Assembly: GCA_001899805.1 (NCBI GenBank)
Contig: MKWP01000004.1
Location: 124,001-188,000 of the forward strand
DNA length: 64,000 nucleotides
Source: Lysobacterales bacterium 66-474
Lineage (GTDB): Bacteria > Pseudomonadota > Gammaproteobacteria > Xanthomonadales > Rhodanobacteraceae
Direction of reading: 5' to 3'
Made by a program: the position numbers and the translations under genes. Positions 16,415 through 25,320 of this stretch are shown piece after piece; the first letter of the stretch is position 1; each line of letters starts with the position of its first letter. The notes under the pieces were generated by a model that worked only from the letters and a program-made list of their open reading frames with translations, was not told where the DNA came from and ran no database searches.

Positions 16415-17269
16415 ATGACCGACAGCAACCGGCGCGAACTCGAAGCCGGCATCCAGCGCGACCTTTCCGGCCGCATGACCTATGCAAGCTACCTGAAGCT
16501 CGACACGCTGTTGTCCGCGCAACGCCCGGTGTCGGACCCCGCGTACCACGACGAGATGCTGTTCATCGTGCAGCACCACGTCGCCGAGTTGTGGCTGAAG
16601 CTGATGATCCACGAGTTGCGCGCCACCATCGTCGACATCGATGTCGACCACGCCGACCAGGGCTTGAAGAAACTGGCGCGCGTCAAGCGCATCCAGGATC
16701 AGCTGTTCAACGAATGGGCGGTGCTGGAAACCATGACGCCGCACGAATACCTGAAGTTCCGCGACGCCCTGGGACCGTCTTCGGGGTTCCAGTCCGTGCA
16801 ATACCGCACGGTGGAATTCCTGCTCGGCAACAAGAACGCCGACATGCTGGCGGTGTTCGCGCACGATCCCGAAGCACAGGCCGGCCTGCGCGCGACGCTC
16901 GAATCGCCCAGCCTGTACGACGCGGCGTTGCACTGGCTGGCGCGGCGCGGGCACGCGATCCCGAAGGACATCCTCGATCGCGACGTGCGCGCCGGCTGGA
17001 AACGCCACGATGCGCTGCTGCCGGTGTTCCAGCTCATCTACGAGGCACCTGAGAAGTTCTGGCCCGAATACCATCTGTGCGAGACGCTGGTGGACGTCGA
17101 GGAAAACTTCCAGCTCTGGCGCTTTCGCCACATGAAGGCGGTGGAGCGCATCATCGGCCATCGTCCCGGTACCGGCGGCTCGTCCGGCGTCGGGTTCCTG
17201 AAGCAGGCGCTCGACCTCACCTTCTTTCCCGAACTGCTGGAAGTGCGCACGCAGATCCGCTCCCGATAG
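16415..17269 (+). CDS. kynA: Tryptophan 2,3-dioxygenase
   Basis: KynA is the heme enzyme that opens the indole ring of tryptophan to N-formylkynurenine. The 284-residue length is standard for bacteria. Seen: [16 protein letters not shown], the substrate pocket [31 protein letters not shown], and the heme-ligand region [23 protein letters not shown] at 16415. No other kynurenine pathway gene is next to it. The neighbours are peptide transporters, which fits a catabolic, amino-acid-using setting. Confidence 0.95.
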   Translation: MTDSNRRELEAGIQRDLSGRMTYASYLKLDTLLSAQRPVSDPAYHDEMLFIVQHHVAELWLKLMIHELRATIVDIDVDHADQGLKKLARVKRIQDQLFNEWAVLETMTPHEYLKFRDALGPSSGFQSVQYRTVEFLLGNKNADMLAVFAHDPEAQAGLRATLESPSLYDAALHWLARRGHAIPKDILDRDVRAGWKRHDALLPVFQLIYEAPEKFWPEYHLCETLVDVEENFQLWRFRHMKAVERIIGHRPGTGGSSGVGFLKQALDLTFFPELLEVRTQIRSR

Positions 17270-17305
17270 CCGGCGTGCGTACGCAGCACGCAAAACGGGG
17301 TTGGT

Positions 17306-17337
17306 CCCGGATTGCGCTTCGCTCCATCCGGGCTACG
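17306..17337. repeat. Partial CCGGATG repeat
   Basis: CCCGGATTGCGCTTCGCTCC followed by ATCCGGGCTACG forms a short imperfect hairpin, a one-unit relative of the element at 9755-9841. It lies between kynA and the first POT transporter and may end the kynA transcript. Confidence 0.65.
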
Positions 17338-17420
17338 CGGCGCCGCGCTTGCCGCAGCGCCGCCTGCGCCGCTAAGGTCGCGCGCAGGCTGGCAACCGCC
17401 AGCCGACGTGAAGGCTGACG

Positions 17421-18914
17421 ATGCACGCGAACGACGATTCCGCCCGGTCCTCGCCGCAGGACGGCAGCTTCATGGGCCATCCGCGATTGTTGTGGATGCT
17501 GCTGTTCGTCACGGTCTGGTTCAACTTCGCGTTCTACGGTTTTCGCGCGTTCCTCGCACCCTACGTCGCGCAGGCATTCTTCTCCGGCCTCCCGCAAGCA
17601 CAGGCGCTGCAACAGGCCAACCTGCTGTTCGCGGGCTTCGGCACCCTGCTGTACGCGCTGACGATCCTCGGCGGATGGGTCGCCGACAATGTGCTGGGCG
17701 AGGTACGTTCGTTGCGGCTGTCGTTGTGGCTGATGATCCCGGCGTTGCTCGGGATGGCATCGCCGACGCGCACCGGCTTCGTGATGGCACTGGCGGCCTT
17801 CGTGCTGGCGGCGGGCCTCAACATCCCGCTGACGGTCTTGATCGGGCGCAACTACGCCGACAACGATCCCAGGCGCGACGCCGGCTACACGCTGTATTAC
17901 CTCGCGATCAATTTCGGCGGCTTCATCGCGCCGTTCATCTGCGCAGCGTGGATCGGCGCGCACTATGGCTATCGCTGGGGCTTCGTCGCGGCAGCGGCCG
18001 GCATGCTGCTGGGCACGCTGGTGTTCGAATGGCGGCAACGCAAACTGCCGGGCGCCGGGGACAAGCCGCGCTTCCATCGACGCTGGTCGCTGCCCGCAGT
18101 GGTGATCGCCTGTCTGGCGCTCATCGTCCCCACCGGATTGTTGATGGCTTACCCCGACGTGTTGCACTACACGGTCTACGGGCTGATGGGCGTGCTGGTC
18201 CTGTATTTCGTCGTCAGCAGCGCGCACCGCGGCGATCGCGTGCAAAACCATCGCTACGTCGCGCTGCTGTTGCTGTTCGTGGCACTGATCGCGTTCTGGG
18301 CGATGAGCCTGCTCAGTGCCAGCGCGCTGAACTTTTTCGCGCGCGACCACGTGGCGCCGCTGTGGAATGGGTCGCTGCTGGGTATGCCGTGGGACTTCAC
18401 CCTGTTCCAGTCGGTCAACCCGCTGTGCATCCTGGTTTTCGCGCCGTTCATGGCGCTGCTGTGGCCCTGGCTGGACCGGCACCGTATCAACCCGGTGACC
18501 CCGCGCAAATTCGGCATCGGCCTGCTGCTGGTGGCGCTGGGTTACGGCGTGTTGTGGTTCGCGATCGCACGGCTGCAGCTGCCGGACGGGAAGGTCGCGG
18601 CATGGACGCTGCTGGTGTGCTACCTGTGCTCGACCGTGGGCGAACTGGCGCTTTCGCCGATCGGCTACGCGCTGATCGGCAAGCTTGCCGCGCCCGATGA
18701 AACATCATTGGCGATGGGCGGCTGGTTTTTCGGGGTCGGCGTGTCGTACGACCTTTCCGGCCAGATCGCGGCCATGACCACGGCGCACGGACAAACCGGC
18801 ATTGGTGGCTATGAACATGTGTTCGCGTGGCTGCTGATCGGTGGCGTGGCGATCGCACTGGTGTACCTGATCACCGCACCGTGGATCGTGAAACTGATGC
18901 ACGGGGTGCATTGA
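17421..18914 (+). CDS. POT family (MFS) peptide transporter lacking the ExxER motif
   Basis: A 497-residue protein with about 12-14 hydrophobic segments and strong likeness to its neighbour downstream (for example FGGWVAD, INFGGFIAPFICA). POT proteins import di- and tripeptides with protons. The helix-1 motif usually reads ExxERF; here the matching stretch is VTVWFNFAFY, so the two Glu and the Arg are replaced (T, F, N). This may change proton coupling or substrate. The gene is followed 20 bp later by a POT gene with the intact motif. Confidence 0.88.
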   Translation: MHANDDSARSSPQDGSFMGHPRLLWMLLFVTVWFNFAFYGFRAFLAPYVAQAFFSGLPQAQALQQANLLFAGFGTLLYALTILGGWVADNVLGEVRSLRLSLWLMIPALLGMASPTRTGFVMALAAFVLAAGLNIPLTVLIGRNYADNDPRRDAGYTLYYLAINFGGFIAPFICAAWIGAHYGYRWGFVAAAAGMLLGTLVFEWRQRKLPGAGDKPRFHRRWSLPAVVIACLALIVPTGLLMAYPDVLHYTVYGLMGVLVLYFVVSSAHRGDRVQNHRYVALLLLFVALIAFWAMSLLSASALNFFARDHVAPLWNGSLLGMPWDFTLFQSVNPLCILVFAPFMALLWPWLDRHRINPVTPRKFGIGLLLVALGYGVLWFAIARLQLPDGKVAAWTLLVCYLCSTVGELALSPIGYALIGKLAAPDETSLAMGGWFFGVGVSYDLSGQIAAMTTAHGQTGIGGYEHVFAWLLIGGVAIALVYLITAPWIVKLMHGVH

Positions 18915-18934
18915 ACCGTTTGCAAGGACAACCC

Positions 18935-20446
18935 ATGATCGAAGCCATCACCAACGCAACGTTGCCGGCCGCGCCGGACTTCCCGCAACGGTTCGGGCAC
19001 CCGAAGCCGCTGTGGATGCTGTTCATGACCGAGTTCTGGGAACGCTTCGCGTTCTATTCGGTCAGCTGGGCGCTGGCGCTGTACATCGTGCAGCAGTTCT
19101 ACCACGGCGATCCGTCCGGGCAGGCCTGGGCCAGCGGCATCTTCGGCGCCTACACCGCGCTGATCTACGGCACCTGCATCTTCGGCGGCTGGGTCGCGGA
19201 CCGCGTGATCGGTTACCAGCGCACGATCCTGCTGGGCGCGCTGGTGATGGCGGCGGGACTGTTCGTGCTGATGTTGCCCAGCCGCACGATGCTGCTGCTG
19301 GGCCTGGCGCTGGTGATCGTCGGCGATGGGCTGTTCAAGCCGAACATCTCGACGATGGTCGGGCAGTTGTACGGCCGCGACGATCCGCGCCGCGATCGCG
19401 GCTTCACGCTGTTCTACATGGGCATCAACGCCGGCGCACTGCTGGCACCGCTGCTGACCGGATGGATGGCCGCGCATTTCACGTCCACGCCGATGCAGCA
19501 GAACTTCCGGCTGGTATTCGCGGCCGCGGGCGTGGGCATGCTGCTGAGCCTGGTGTGGTTCTGGTTCGGCCGGCGGCAGTTGAAGCAGGTCGGACGGCCT
19601 GCGCCGGGCGCGGAAGGCCTGGCGCGCGTGGCGTGGGTGGTGTTGGGCGTGATCGCGTCGGTGCCGCTGGTGTTCCTGCTGCTGTCGAGGCTCGGTGCCG
19701 ATGGGTTGCAGTGGCTGCTCGGACTGTTGTTCGTCGTGGTGGCGGCGATGCTGCTGGTCGAGGCTGGCCGCCACGACCGCGTGCAGGTGCACCGCGTGAT
19801 CGCGATGCTGATCATCTTCGCGTTCAACATCCTGTTCTGGATGTTCTATTACCAGCTCGGCACCTCGTTCAATTTCCTCGCCGAGAACATCGTGAATCGC
19901 GTGATGCCCGGCGGGTGGGTGTTTCCGGTCGGCTGGTTCCAGTCCGTGAGTCCGCTCGCGATCATCGTGTTCGCACCCATCGTGACGCTGGTGTGGGCGT
20001 GGCTCGACAAGCGCCGGATGGAACCTTCGATTCCGCGCAAGTTCGGTTTCGGACTGCTGTTCAACAGCCTCGGGTTCCTGGTGCTGATGTTCGCGCTCGC
20101 GAAACTGCTGGGCGACAACGGACTGATTCCATTCTGGCCGCTGGTGCTGTGCTACGTGATGCAGACGCTCGGCGAGTTGTGCCTGTCGCCGATCGGTCTG
20201 TCGATGGTGACCAAGCTGGCGCCGTCGCGGTTGGTCGGCTTCGCGATGGGCGGCTGGTTCCTGTCGCTGGCGGTGGGCGGCAATCTTTCGGGCCTGTTCG
20301 CCAGCCGTATCGCCGGCACGGGCGGCATGACCACGGCTTCCGCACTTTCCGGTTTCACCTTCGGGTTCTGGCTGCTGCTGGGCGCCGGCGTGTTGTTGCT
20401 GCTGGTTTCGCCGCTGGTGAACAGGCTGATGCACGGCGTTCGCTAG
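18935..20446 (+). CDS. POT family proton-dependent peptide transporter
   Basis: A 503-residue inner-membrane transporter. Helix 1 has the canonical proton-coupling motif (MTEFWERFAFY). The family signatures FGGWVADRVIG, GDGLFKPNISTMVGQLY and FYMGINAGALLAPLL are present, as is the C-terminal LGELCLSPIGLSMVTKLAP. The start MIEAITN at 18935 lies 20 bp after the preceding POT gene, so the pair is an operon, probably a tandem duplication followed by divergence. The TAG stop is just before a family R3 inverted repeat. Confidence 0.92.
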   Translation: MIEAITNATLPAAPDFPQRFGHPKPLWMLFMTEFWERFAFYSVSWALALYIVQQFYHGDPSGQAWASGIFGAYTALIYGTCIFGGWVADRVIGYQRTILLGALVMAAGLFVLMLPSRTMLLLGLALVIVGDGLFKPNISTMVGQLYGRDDPRRDRGFTLFYMGINAGALLAPLLTGWMAAHFTSTPMQQNFRLVFAAAGVGMLLSLVWFWFGRRQLKQVGRPAPGAEGLARVAWVVLGVIASVPLVFLLLSRLGADGLQWLLGLLFVVVAAMLLVEAGRHDRVQVHRVIAMLIIFAFNILFWMFYYQLGTSFNFLAENIVNRVMPGGWVFPVGWFQSVSPLAIIVFAPIVTLVWAWLDKRRMEPSIPRKFGFGLLFNSLGFLVLMFALAKLLGDNGLIPFWPLVLCYVMQTLGELCLSPIGLSMVTKLAPSRLVGFAMGGWFLSLAVGGNLSGLFASRIAGTGGMTTASALSGFTFGFWLLLGAGVLLLLVSPLVNRLMHGVR

Positions 20447-20447
20447 A

Positions 20448-20586
20448 AAACTCTGAATAACCTGCTGCGCTCGGCAGCTTGCGTGCCGGCGGTGCTCGCA
20501 ATGCTCACGTACTGACGTGTACGCTCCGCTTGCTGCGCTCCGGCGACCCACAATCTGCCTTCGCTCGCGACGGTTCTTCAGAGTTT
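20448..20586. repeat. Long inverted-repeat element, family R3, copy 2
   Basis: Ends AAACTCTGAATAACC (20448-20462) and GGTTCTTCAGAGTTT (20572-20586) are complementary except at one position. The interior (CTGCTGCGCTCGGCAGCTTG onward) is nearly the same as in copy 3. The element lies between convergent genes, and its right arm contains the minus-strand TGA of the MarR gene (20578-20580). The outermost arm bases differ from the other copies but still pair with each other. Confidence 0.85.
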
Positions 20587-21069
20587 CCGGGCAGCGCAGG
20601 CACTGCTCGCCAGCAGCTTGTCGAGGATGCGCGTCAGCCAGTCGCGCTCTTCTTCGCTCAAGGCCGCCATGAATTCGCGCTCGTGCCGGCGCGCCAGCGG
20701 CGCCACCACGTCGTGGATGCGCCAGCCGGTGGCCGACAGCCGCAATACGGACCGGCGCTTGTCGCCGTGATGGGTGCGGCGCAACACCCGCCCGCCCGCC
20801 ACCAGCCGTGCCAGTGCGCGGCTGATCGCCACCTTGTCCATCGCGGTCAGCCGCGCTACCGCGCGTGCGGACAAACCGTCACCGTCGTAGCGCGCCAGTA
20901 CCGCCATCACCCGCCATTCGGTGGTGCCGAGGTCGAAACGCTCGCGGTACTCGCGCGCGATCTCCTCGCTGACCGTGTTGGACACGATCGACAGCTGGTA
21001 CGGAACGAATTTTTCCAGTTCGATGGGCGCGTGCCGGGCTTTGCTGGTTGCGGTTGCAAATGGTTTCAT
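20578..21069 (-). CDS. MarR family transcriptional regulator
   Basis: A 163-residue winged-helix regulator: LGTTEWRVMAVLARYDG, the recognition region SARAVARLTAMDKVAISRAL, and the wing HHGDKRRSVLRLSATGW. It diverges from hppD, with 154 bp between the start codons, and a perfect inverted repeat (21071-21085) touches its start, so it most likely autoregulates and controls hppD and the homogentisate genes. The ligand may be homogentisate or a related aromatic acid, which is inference from context. The last codons and stop lie inside the R3 repeat. Confidence 0.88.
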   Translation of the reverse strand: MKPFATATSKARHAPIELEKFVPYQLSIVSNTVSEEIAREYRERFDLGTTEWRVMAVLARYDGDGLSARAVARLTAMDKVAISRALARLVAGGRVLRRTHHGDKRRSVLRLSATGWRIHDVVAPLARRHEREFMAALSEEERDWLTRILDKLLASSACAARKL

Positions 21070-21070
21070 T

Positions 21071-21085
21071 TGTAACTATCTTACA
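21071..21085. promoter_or_regulatory. Candidate MarR operator
   Basis: TGTAACTATCTTACA is a perfect 5-bp inverted repeat around a 5-bp centre. It starts one base upstream of the MarR start codon, in the divergent region with hppD. Size and symmetry suit a MarR dimer. It is AT-rich compared with its surroundings. Confidence 0.45.
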
Positions 21086-21086
21086 T

Positions 21087-21181
21087 GCAATCATCCCTGA
21101 TTGCGGCACCCCAAGACCTCCTGCAATCCAACGAGCGTCTCGGTCCACCAACACCAGAACGGGCTTCCTGCCCTGACTTTT
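21087..21181 (+). repeat. Dispersed repeat, family R2, copy 2
   Basis: Hairpin GCAATCATCCCTGATTGC (21087-21104) followed by a variable stretch and AGAACGGGCTTCCTGCCCTG. Same layout and length as 5488-5583. It fills most of the leader between the putative MarR operator and hppD, ending 42 bp before the hppD ATG. Confidence 0.75.
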
Positions 21182-21223
21182 CACCAAAAGCCCGCACCAC
21201 GAATACCTATTTCGGAGACGACC

Positions 21224-22312
21224 ATGAACGCCCAGCCCCACACCGGCATGCAGCCGACCACGTTCGCCAACCCGATGGGCGTCGATGGTTTCGAATTCGT
21301 CGAATTCGCCGCGCCCGAGCCCAAGCTGCTGCACGACCTGTTCAAGCGGCTGGGCTTCACGGCGGTTGCGAAGCACGGGAACAAGGCCATCACCCTGTAT
21401 CGCCAGGGCGGCTGCAACCTGCTGGTGAACGAGCAGGCGGATTCCTTCGCATTCGATTTCGCACAGAAGCACGGTCCCTGCGCCTGCGGTTTCGCGATCC
21501 GCTTTTCGCATCCGGCATCGGAAGTGCTGAAGGCCACGCTGGCCAATGGCGCCAAGGAAATCACGCACAAGGCCGCGACAAAAGCCATCGACGCTCCGGT
21601 GATCGAAGGCATCGGCGGCTGCATGCTGTATCTCGTCGACAAGTACGGCGGCAAGGGCAGCGTGTTCGACGATTACGAATGGCTGGTGCCGGAGGCGCAG
21701 CGCAATCCCAAGGGTTTCGGCCTCACCTTCATCGACCACCTCACCCACAACCTGTATTTCGGCGAGATGGCCAAGTGGGCCGGTTACTACGAGAAGCTGT
21801 TCAACTTCCGCGAGATCCGCTACTTCGACATCAAGGGCGCCAAGACCGGCTTGGTGTCGAAAGCCATGACCGCACCGGACGGCATGGTGCGGATTCCGCT
21901 GAACGAATCGAGCGATCCGAAATCGCAGATCAACGAGTACCTCGACGAGTACAAGGGCGAGGGCATCCAGCACATCGCGCTGTTCACCGACAACATCTAC
22001 GACACGGTGGAAGCCATGCGCGGCGCGGGCGTCGAATTCCTCGATACGCCCGACACCTATTTCGAGGTGATCGACGTGCGCGTCCCGAACCACGGCGAAG
22101 ACGTGCCGCGACTGGCCAAGAACAAGATCCTGATCGACGCCGACATGGAGACGAAGAGGAAGCTGCTGCTGCAGATCTTCACCCAGAACTGCATCGGCCC
22201 GATCTTCTTCGAGATCATCCAGCGCAAGGGCAACGAAGGTTTCGGCGAAGGCAACTTCCAGGCGCTGTTCGAATCCATCGAACGCGACCAGATGAAGCGC
22301 GGGGTTTTGTGA
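21224..22312 (+). CDS. hppD: 4-hydroxyphenylpyruvate dioxygenase
   Basis: HppD is the non-heme iron enzyme that converts 4-hydroxyphenylpyruvate to homogentisate in tyrosine breakdown. At 362 residues it has the usual bacterial length, with two vicinal-oxygen-chelate domains. Iron ligands: His in FIDHLTHNL, His in GIQHIALFTDNI, and the Glu of GPIFFEIIQRKG. The start MNAQPH at 21224 has GGAG about six bases upstream; the in-frame upstream stretch is repeat sequence. It diverges from a MarR gene and leads towards hmgA and fahA. Confidence 0.96.
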   Translation: MNAQPHTGMQPTTFANPMGVDGFEFVEFAAPEPKLLHDLFKRLGFTAVAKHGNKAITLYRQGGCNLLVNEQADSFAFDFAQKHGPCACGFAIRFSHPASEVLKATLANGAKEITHKAATKAIDAPVIEGIGGCMLYLVDKYGGKGSVFDDYEWLVPEAQRNPKGFGLTFIDHLTHNLYFGEMAKWAGYYEKLFNFREIRYFDIKGAKTGLVSKAMTAPDGMVRIPLNESSDPKSQINEYLDEYKGEGIQHIALFTDNIYDTVEAMRGAGVEFLDTPDTYFEVIDVRVPNHGEDVPRLAKNKILIDADMETKRKLLLQIFTQNCIGPIFFEIIQRKGNEGFGEGNFQALFESIERDQMKRGVL

Positions 22313-22331
22313 TCGGCGGACGCCACGGTCT

Positions 22332-22376
22332 CCGTTCGCCCTGAGCGCAGGCCCGAAGGGCCGGAGTCGAAGGGCA
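22332..22376. repeat. CCGTTCGCCCTGAGC-type repeat
   Basis: A GC-rich stretch with CCGTTCGCCCTGAGCGCAGG and CCCGAAGGGCCGGAGTCGAAGG, one half of a dispersed repeat common in Proteobacteria. It sits between hppD and the GIY-YIG gene; a related piece follows that gene at 22699-22776. Confidence 0.7.
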
Positions 22377-22383
22377 CCCAACC

Positions 22384-22692
22384 GTGGCATTCAGCCTCTA
22401 CATCCTGGAGTGCGCCGATGGAACTTTGTACGTCGGGCACACGGATGACTTGGATGAAAGGATGCGGCAGCATGATGCGGGAAAGGCCGACACTTTCACG
22501 GCTCCACGTCGTCCGCTGAAGCTGCTGCACGTTGAAGAATTCGAAACGCGATATGAAGCGCTGACGATGGAACGCAAGCTGAAAGGCTGGAGCCGCGCCA
22601 AGAAGCTGGCGTACATTGCCGGAGACTGGGATACCGTAAGCCGACTGGCAAGAAGCCGCCAACGGCGTCCCGGCGGCACGGACGCGTCATGA
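22384..22692 (+). CDS. Small GIY-YIG nuclease-domain protein
   Basis: A 102-residue solitary GIY-YIG domain: SLYILECADGTLYVGHT (degenerate GIY and YIG elements), catalytic Arg in DDLDERMRQH, and the metal-binding Glu in TMERKLKGW. This resembles the UPF0213/YhbQ group, whose role is unclear. The GTG start at 22384 is taken as the first good start. The gene is flanked on both sides by parts of the same repeat family and lies between hppD and hmgA, where it interrupts an otherwise logical catabolic operon, suggesting it arrived with the repeats. Confidence 0.8.
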   Translation: MAFSLYILECADGTLYVGHTDDLDERMRQHDAGKADTFTAPRRPLKLLHVEEFETRYEALTMERKLKGWSRAKKLAYIAGDWDTVSRLARSRQRRPGGTDAS

Positions 22693-22698
22693 ATTCCG

Positions 22699-22776
22699 CT
22701 TGTGGTGAGCCTGTCGAACCACGAACAGACCAGGCCAACCGTCCGTCCTTCGACAAGCTCAGGACGAACGGTTTTT
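22699..22776 (+). terminator. Repeat-derived hairpin with T-run after the GIY-YIG gene
   Basis: A dispersed repeat (GGTGAGCCTGTCGAACCACG then CTTCGACAAGCTCAGGACGA). Its second half folds as AACCGTCCGTCCT (22737-22749) against AGGACGAACGGTT (22761-22773) with one mismatch and runs into TTTTT. That fits an intrinsic terminator or attenuator only 15 bp before the hmgA ATG. Confidence 0.6.
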
Positions 22777-22791
22777 GAGGCAGACACACGC

Positions 22792-24099
22792 ATGACGACA
22801 CACTACCAAACCGGCTTCGGCAACGAACACGCGAGCGAGGCGCTGCAAGGCGCCCTCCCGATCGGGCAAAACTCCCCGCAAAAGGTGCCGTACGGCCTGT
22901 ACGCGGAGCAGTTGTCGGGTACGGCGTTCACCGCGCCGCGCCACGCCAATCGCCGAAGCTGGCTGTACCGGATTCGCCCCGCCGCGCTGCACGGCGAATT
23001 CGCTCCGTTCGAACAAACCGCATTCCACAACCGTTTCGACGAGACACCCACGCCACCCGATCAGATGCGCTGGAGTCCGTTCGCGCTGCCGGACGTGCCG
23101 ACCGATTTCGTGGACGGCCTGTTCACGATGGCCGGCAATGGCGCTGCCGCTTCGCAAACCGGCATCGGCATCCATCTGTATGCGTGCAACCGGTCGATGC
23201 AGGATCGCTTCTTCTACGACGCCGATGGCGAATTGCTGGTGGTGCCGCAGCAGGGCCGCCTGCGGATCGCGACCGAGTTCGGCGTGCTGGAAGTCGAACC
23301 GCAACAGGTCGCGCTGATCCCGCGCGGCGTGCGTTTCAAGGTCGAACTTCCGGACGGCAGCGCGCGCGGCTACGTCTGCGAGAACTTCGGCGCGCCGCTG
23401 CGGCTGCCGGAGCTTGGCCCGATCGGTTCCAACTGCCTCGCCAACGCACGCGACTTCGAGGCGCCGGTGGCGGCGTATGAAGACGTCACGGGCGACTTCG
23501 AATTGATCGCCAAGTTCCAGGGCAACCTGTGGCGCGCACCGCTCGCCCACTCGCCGCTGGACATCGTCGCGTGGCACGGCACCCACGTGCCGTACCGCTA
23601 CGACCTGCGGCGCTTCAACACCATCGGCTCGATCAGTTACGACCACCCGGATCCGTCGATCTTCACCGTGCTGACTTCGCCGTCGGATACGCCCGGCACC
23701 GCCAACATGGACTTCGCGATTTTCCCGCCACGCTGGCTGGTGGCCGAGCACACCTTCCGGCCGCCGTGGTTCCACCGCAACATCGCCAGCGAGTTCATGG
23801 GCCTGGTCCACGGCGAATACGACGCCAAGGACGCCAGCGCCGGCGGCGGTTTCGTGCCCGGTGGCGCCTCGCTGCACAACTGCATGAGCGGACACGGCCC
23901 GGACGCCGCGAGCTACGCGAAGGCATTGGCGACGGACACAAGCAAACCGCAACACGTCGTCGATACCATGGCTTTCATGTTCGAAACGCGCTGCGTGATC
24001 CACCCGACCCGCCAGGCGCTGGACGCACCGCAACACCAGCGCGACTACCAGGACTGCTGGCAGGGATTGCAGAAACATTTCGATCCATCGCAACGCTGA
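22792..24099 (+). CDS. hmgA: Homogentisate 1,2-dioxygenase
   Basis: HmgA cleaves the homogentisate ring to maleylacetoacetate, using ferrous iron. The 435-residue protein is of standard length. Seen: [19 protein letters not shown] at the N-terminus, [41 protein letters not shown] with iron ligands, and [12 protein letters not shown]. The start at 22792 (MTTHYQ) is chosen, since earlier in-frame codons are the repeat just upstream. fahA follows 14 bp downstream, so the two are co-transcribed. Confidence 0.96.
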   Translation: MTTHYQTGFGNEHASEALQGALPIGQNSPQKVPYGLYAEQLSGTAFTAPRHANRRSWLYRIRPAALHGEFAPFEQTAFHNRFDETPTPPDQMRWSPFALPDVPTDFVDGLFTMAGNGAAASQTGIGIHLYACNRSMQDRFFYDADGELLVVPQQGRLRIATEFGVLEVEPQQVALIPRGVRFKVELPDGSARGYVCENFGAPLRLPELGPIGSNCLANARDFEAPVAAYEDVTGDFELIAKFQGNLWRAPLAHSPLDIVAWHGTHVPYRYDLRRFNTIGSISYDHPDPSIFTVLTSPSDTPGTANMDFAIFPPRWLVAEHTFRPPWFHRNIASEFMGLVHGEYDAKDASAGGGFVPGGASLHNCMSGHGPDAASYAKALATDTSKPQHVVDTMAFMFETRCVIHPTRQALDAPQHQRDYQDCWQGLQKHFDPSQR

Positions 24100-24113
24100 G
24101 TCGGAAACCACGA

Positions 24114-25112
24114 ATGAAACTTGCAAGCCTGAAAGAAGGTGGTCGCGATGGAACCCTGATCCTCGTCAGCCGCGACCTCGCGCACGGCGTGCGCGCGACC
24201 GGCATTGCGCCGACCCTGCAGGCCGCGCTGGACGATTGGCAAAACGCGGCGCCGCGCCTGCACGCACTGTACGACGCGTTGTGCCTGCATCGCCACAAGG
24301 CCGTCGAGCACGCGTTCGATCTGGATTTCCACGCGCTGGCCGCGCCGCTGCCGCGCGCGTATGAATTCGTGGATGGCAGCGCCTACCTGCCGCACGTCGA
24401 GCGCGTACGCAGGGCGCGCGGCGCGACCGTCCCGGAAACCTTCTACACCGATCCGCTGATGTACCAGGCCACCAGCGCCGGTTTCCTCGGCCCGCGCGAT
24501 CCCGTGCGCGTTCCGAGTGAAGACTACGGCATCGACCTCGAAGCCGAAGTGGTGGTGGTGACCGACGACGTGCCGATGGCGGTGACGCCCGAGCAGGCCT
24601 CGCACCACATCCAGCTGGTCGGGCTGGTCAACGACGTCAGCTTGCGCAACCTGATCCCGGCCGAACTCGCCAAGGGTTTCGGTTTCCTGCAATCCAAGCC
24701 GCGCTCGGCGTTGTCGCCGGTGCTGGCGACCCCGGACGAACTGCGCGATGCATGGCAGGGCGACAAGGTGCACCTGCCGATGCGCACCTGGATCAACGGC
24801 CAGTGGTTCGGCGAGGTCGAAGCCGGCGAGGACATGCAGTTCGACTTCGCGCAACTGGTCGCGCACGCCGCGAAAACCCGCCCGCTCGCCGCCGGCACCC
24901 TCGTCGGTTCCGGCACCATCGCCAACCAGGACACCTCGCGCGGCGCTTCGTGCCTGGCCGAACAACGCACGGTCGAGAAACTCCGCGACGGCGAAGCGAT
25001 GACCCCGTTCCTGAAATACGGGGACACGGTGAAGATCGACATGCATGACGTCGACGGCAATTCGATCTTCGGCGCGATAGAACAGAGGATCGAGCCTCCC
25101 GGGAACCACTGA
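24114..25112 (+). CDS. fahA: Fumarylacetoacetate hydrolase (short form)
   Basis: FahA splits fumarylacetoacetate into fumarate and acetoacetate, last step of tyrosine catabolism. The 332-residue protein is the short bacterial form, against about 420 in animals. Seen: an N-terminal cap, then the FAH core with EDYGIDLEAEVVVVTDDVP (metal-binding acidic residues), LVNDVSLRNLIP, and LVGSGTIANQD. The maleylacetoacetate isomerase gene is not adjacent. The TGA (25110-25112) lies inside the left arm of an R3 inverted repeat, so the last residues (PGNH) are repeat-encoded. Confidence 0.93.
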   Translation: MKLASLKEGGRDGTLILVSRDLAHGVRATGIAPTLQAALDDWQNAAPRLHALYDALCLHRHKAVEHAFDLDFHALAAPLPRAYEFVDGSAYLPHVERVRRARGATVPETFYTDPLMYQATSAGFLGPRDPVRVPSEDYGIDLEAEVVVVTDDVPMAVTPEQASHHIQLVGLVNDVSLRNLIPAELAKGFGFLQSKPRSALSPVLATPDELRDAWQGDKVHLPMRTWINGQWFGEVEAGEDMQFDFAQLVAHAAKTRPLAAGTLVGSGTIANQDTSRGASCLAEQRTVEKLRDGEAMTPFLKYGDTVKIDMHDVDGNSIFGAIEQRIEPPGNH

Positions 25113-25245
25113 ATAACCTGCTGCGCTCGGCAGCTTGCGTGCCGGCGGTGCTCGCAATGCTCACGTACTGGCGTGTACGCTCCGCTTGCTGCGCGCCGGC
25201 GTCACGCCATCTGCCTTCGCTCGCGACGGTTCTTCAGCGGCTCTC
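25101..25245. repeat. Long inverted-repeat element, family R3, copy 3
   Basis: Arms GGGAACCACTGAATAACC (25101-25118) and GGTTCTTCAGCGGCTCTC (25228-25245) pair at 14 of 18 positions. The interior is nearly identical to copy 2. The left arm carries the fahA stop codon. It lies between fahA and the FNR-type gene and probably forms a strong RNA hairpin at the end of the hmgA-fahA transcript. Confidence 0.85.
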
Positions 25246-25320
25246 AACCAGAAGGACCGGCCCCTGCGGTAAACTGTAGGCATCACCGACGGCTGCGGCG
25301 CCAACGCGCCGGACACCCCC

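Noticed and set aside
18809-20551. A 580-codon minus-strand frame opposite the second POT gene
   Set aside because: Shadow frame with Gln/His/Arg-rich low-complexity translation; the plus-strand product has clear transporter motifs.
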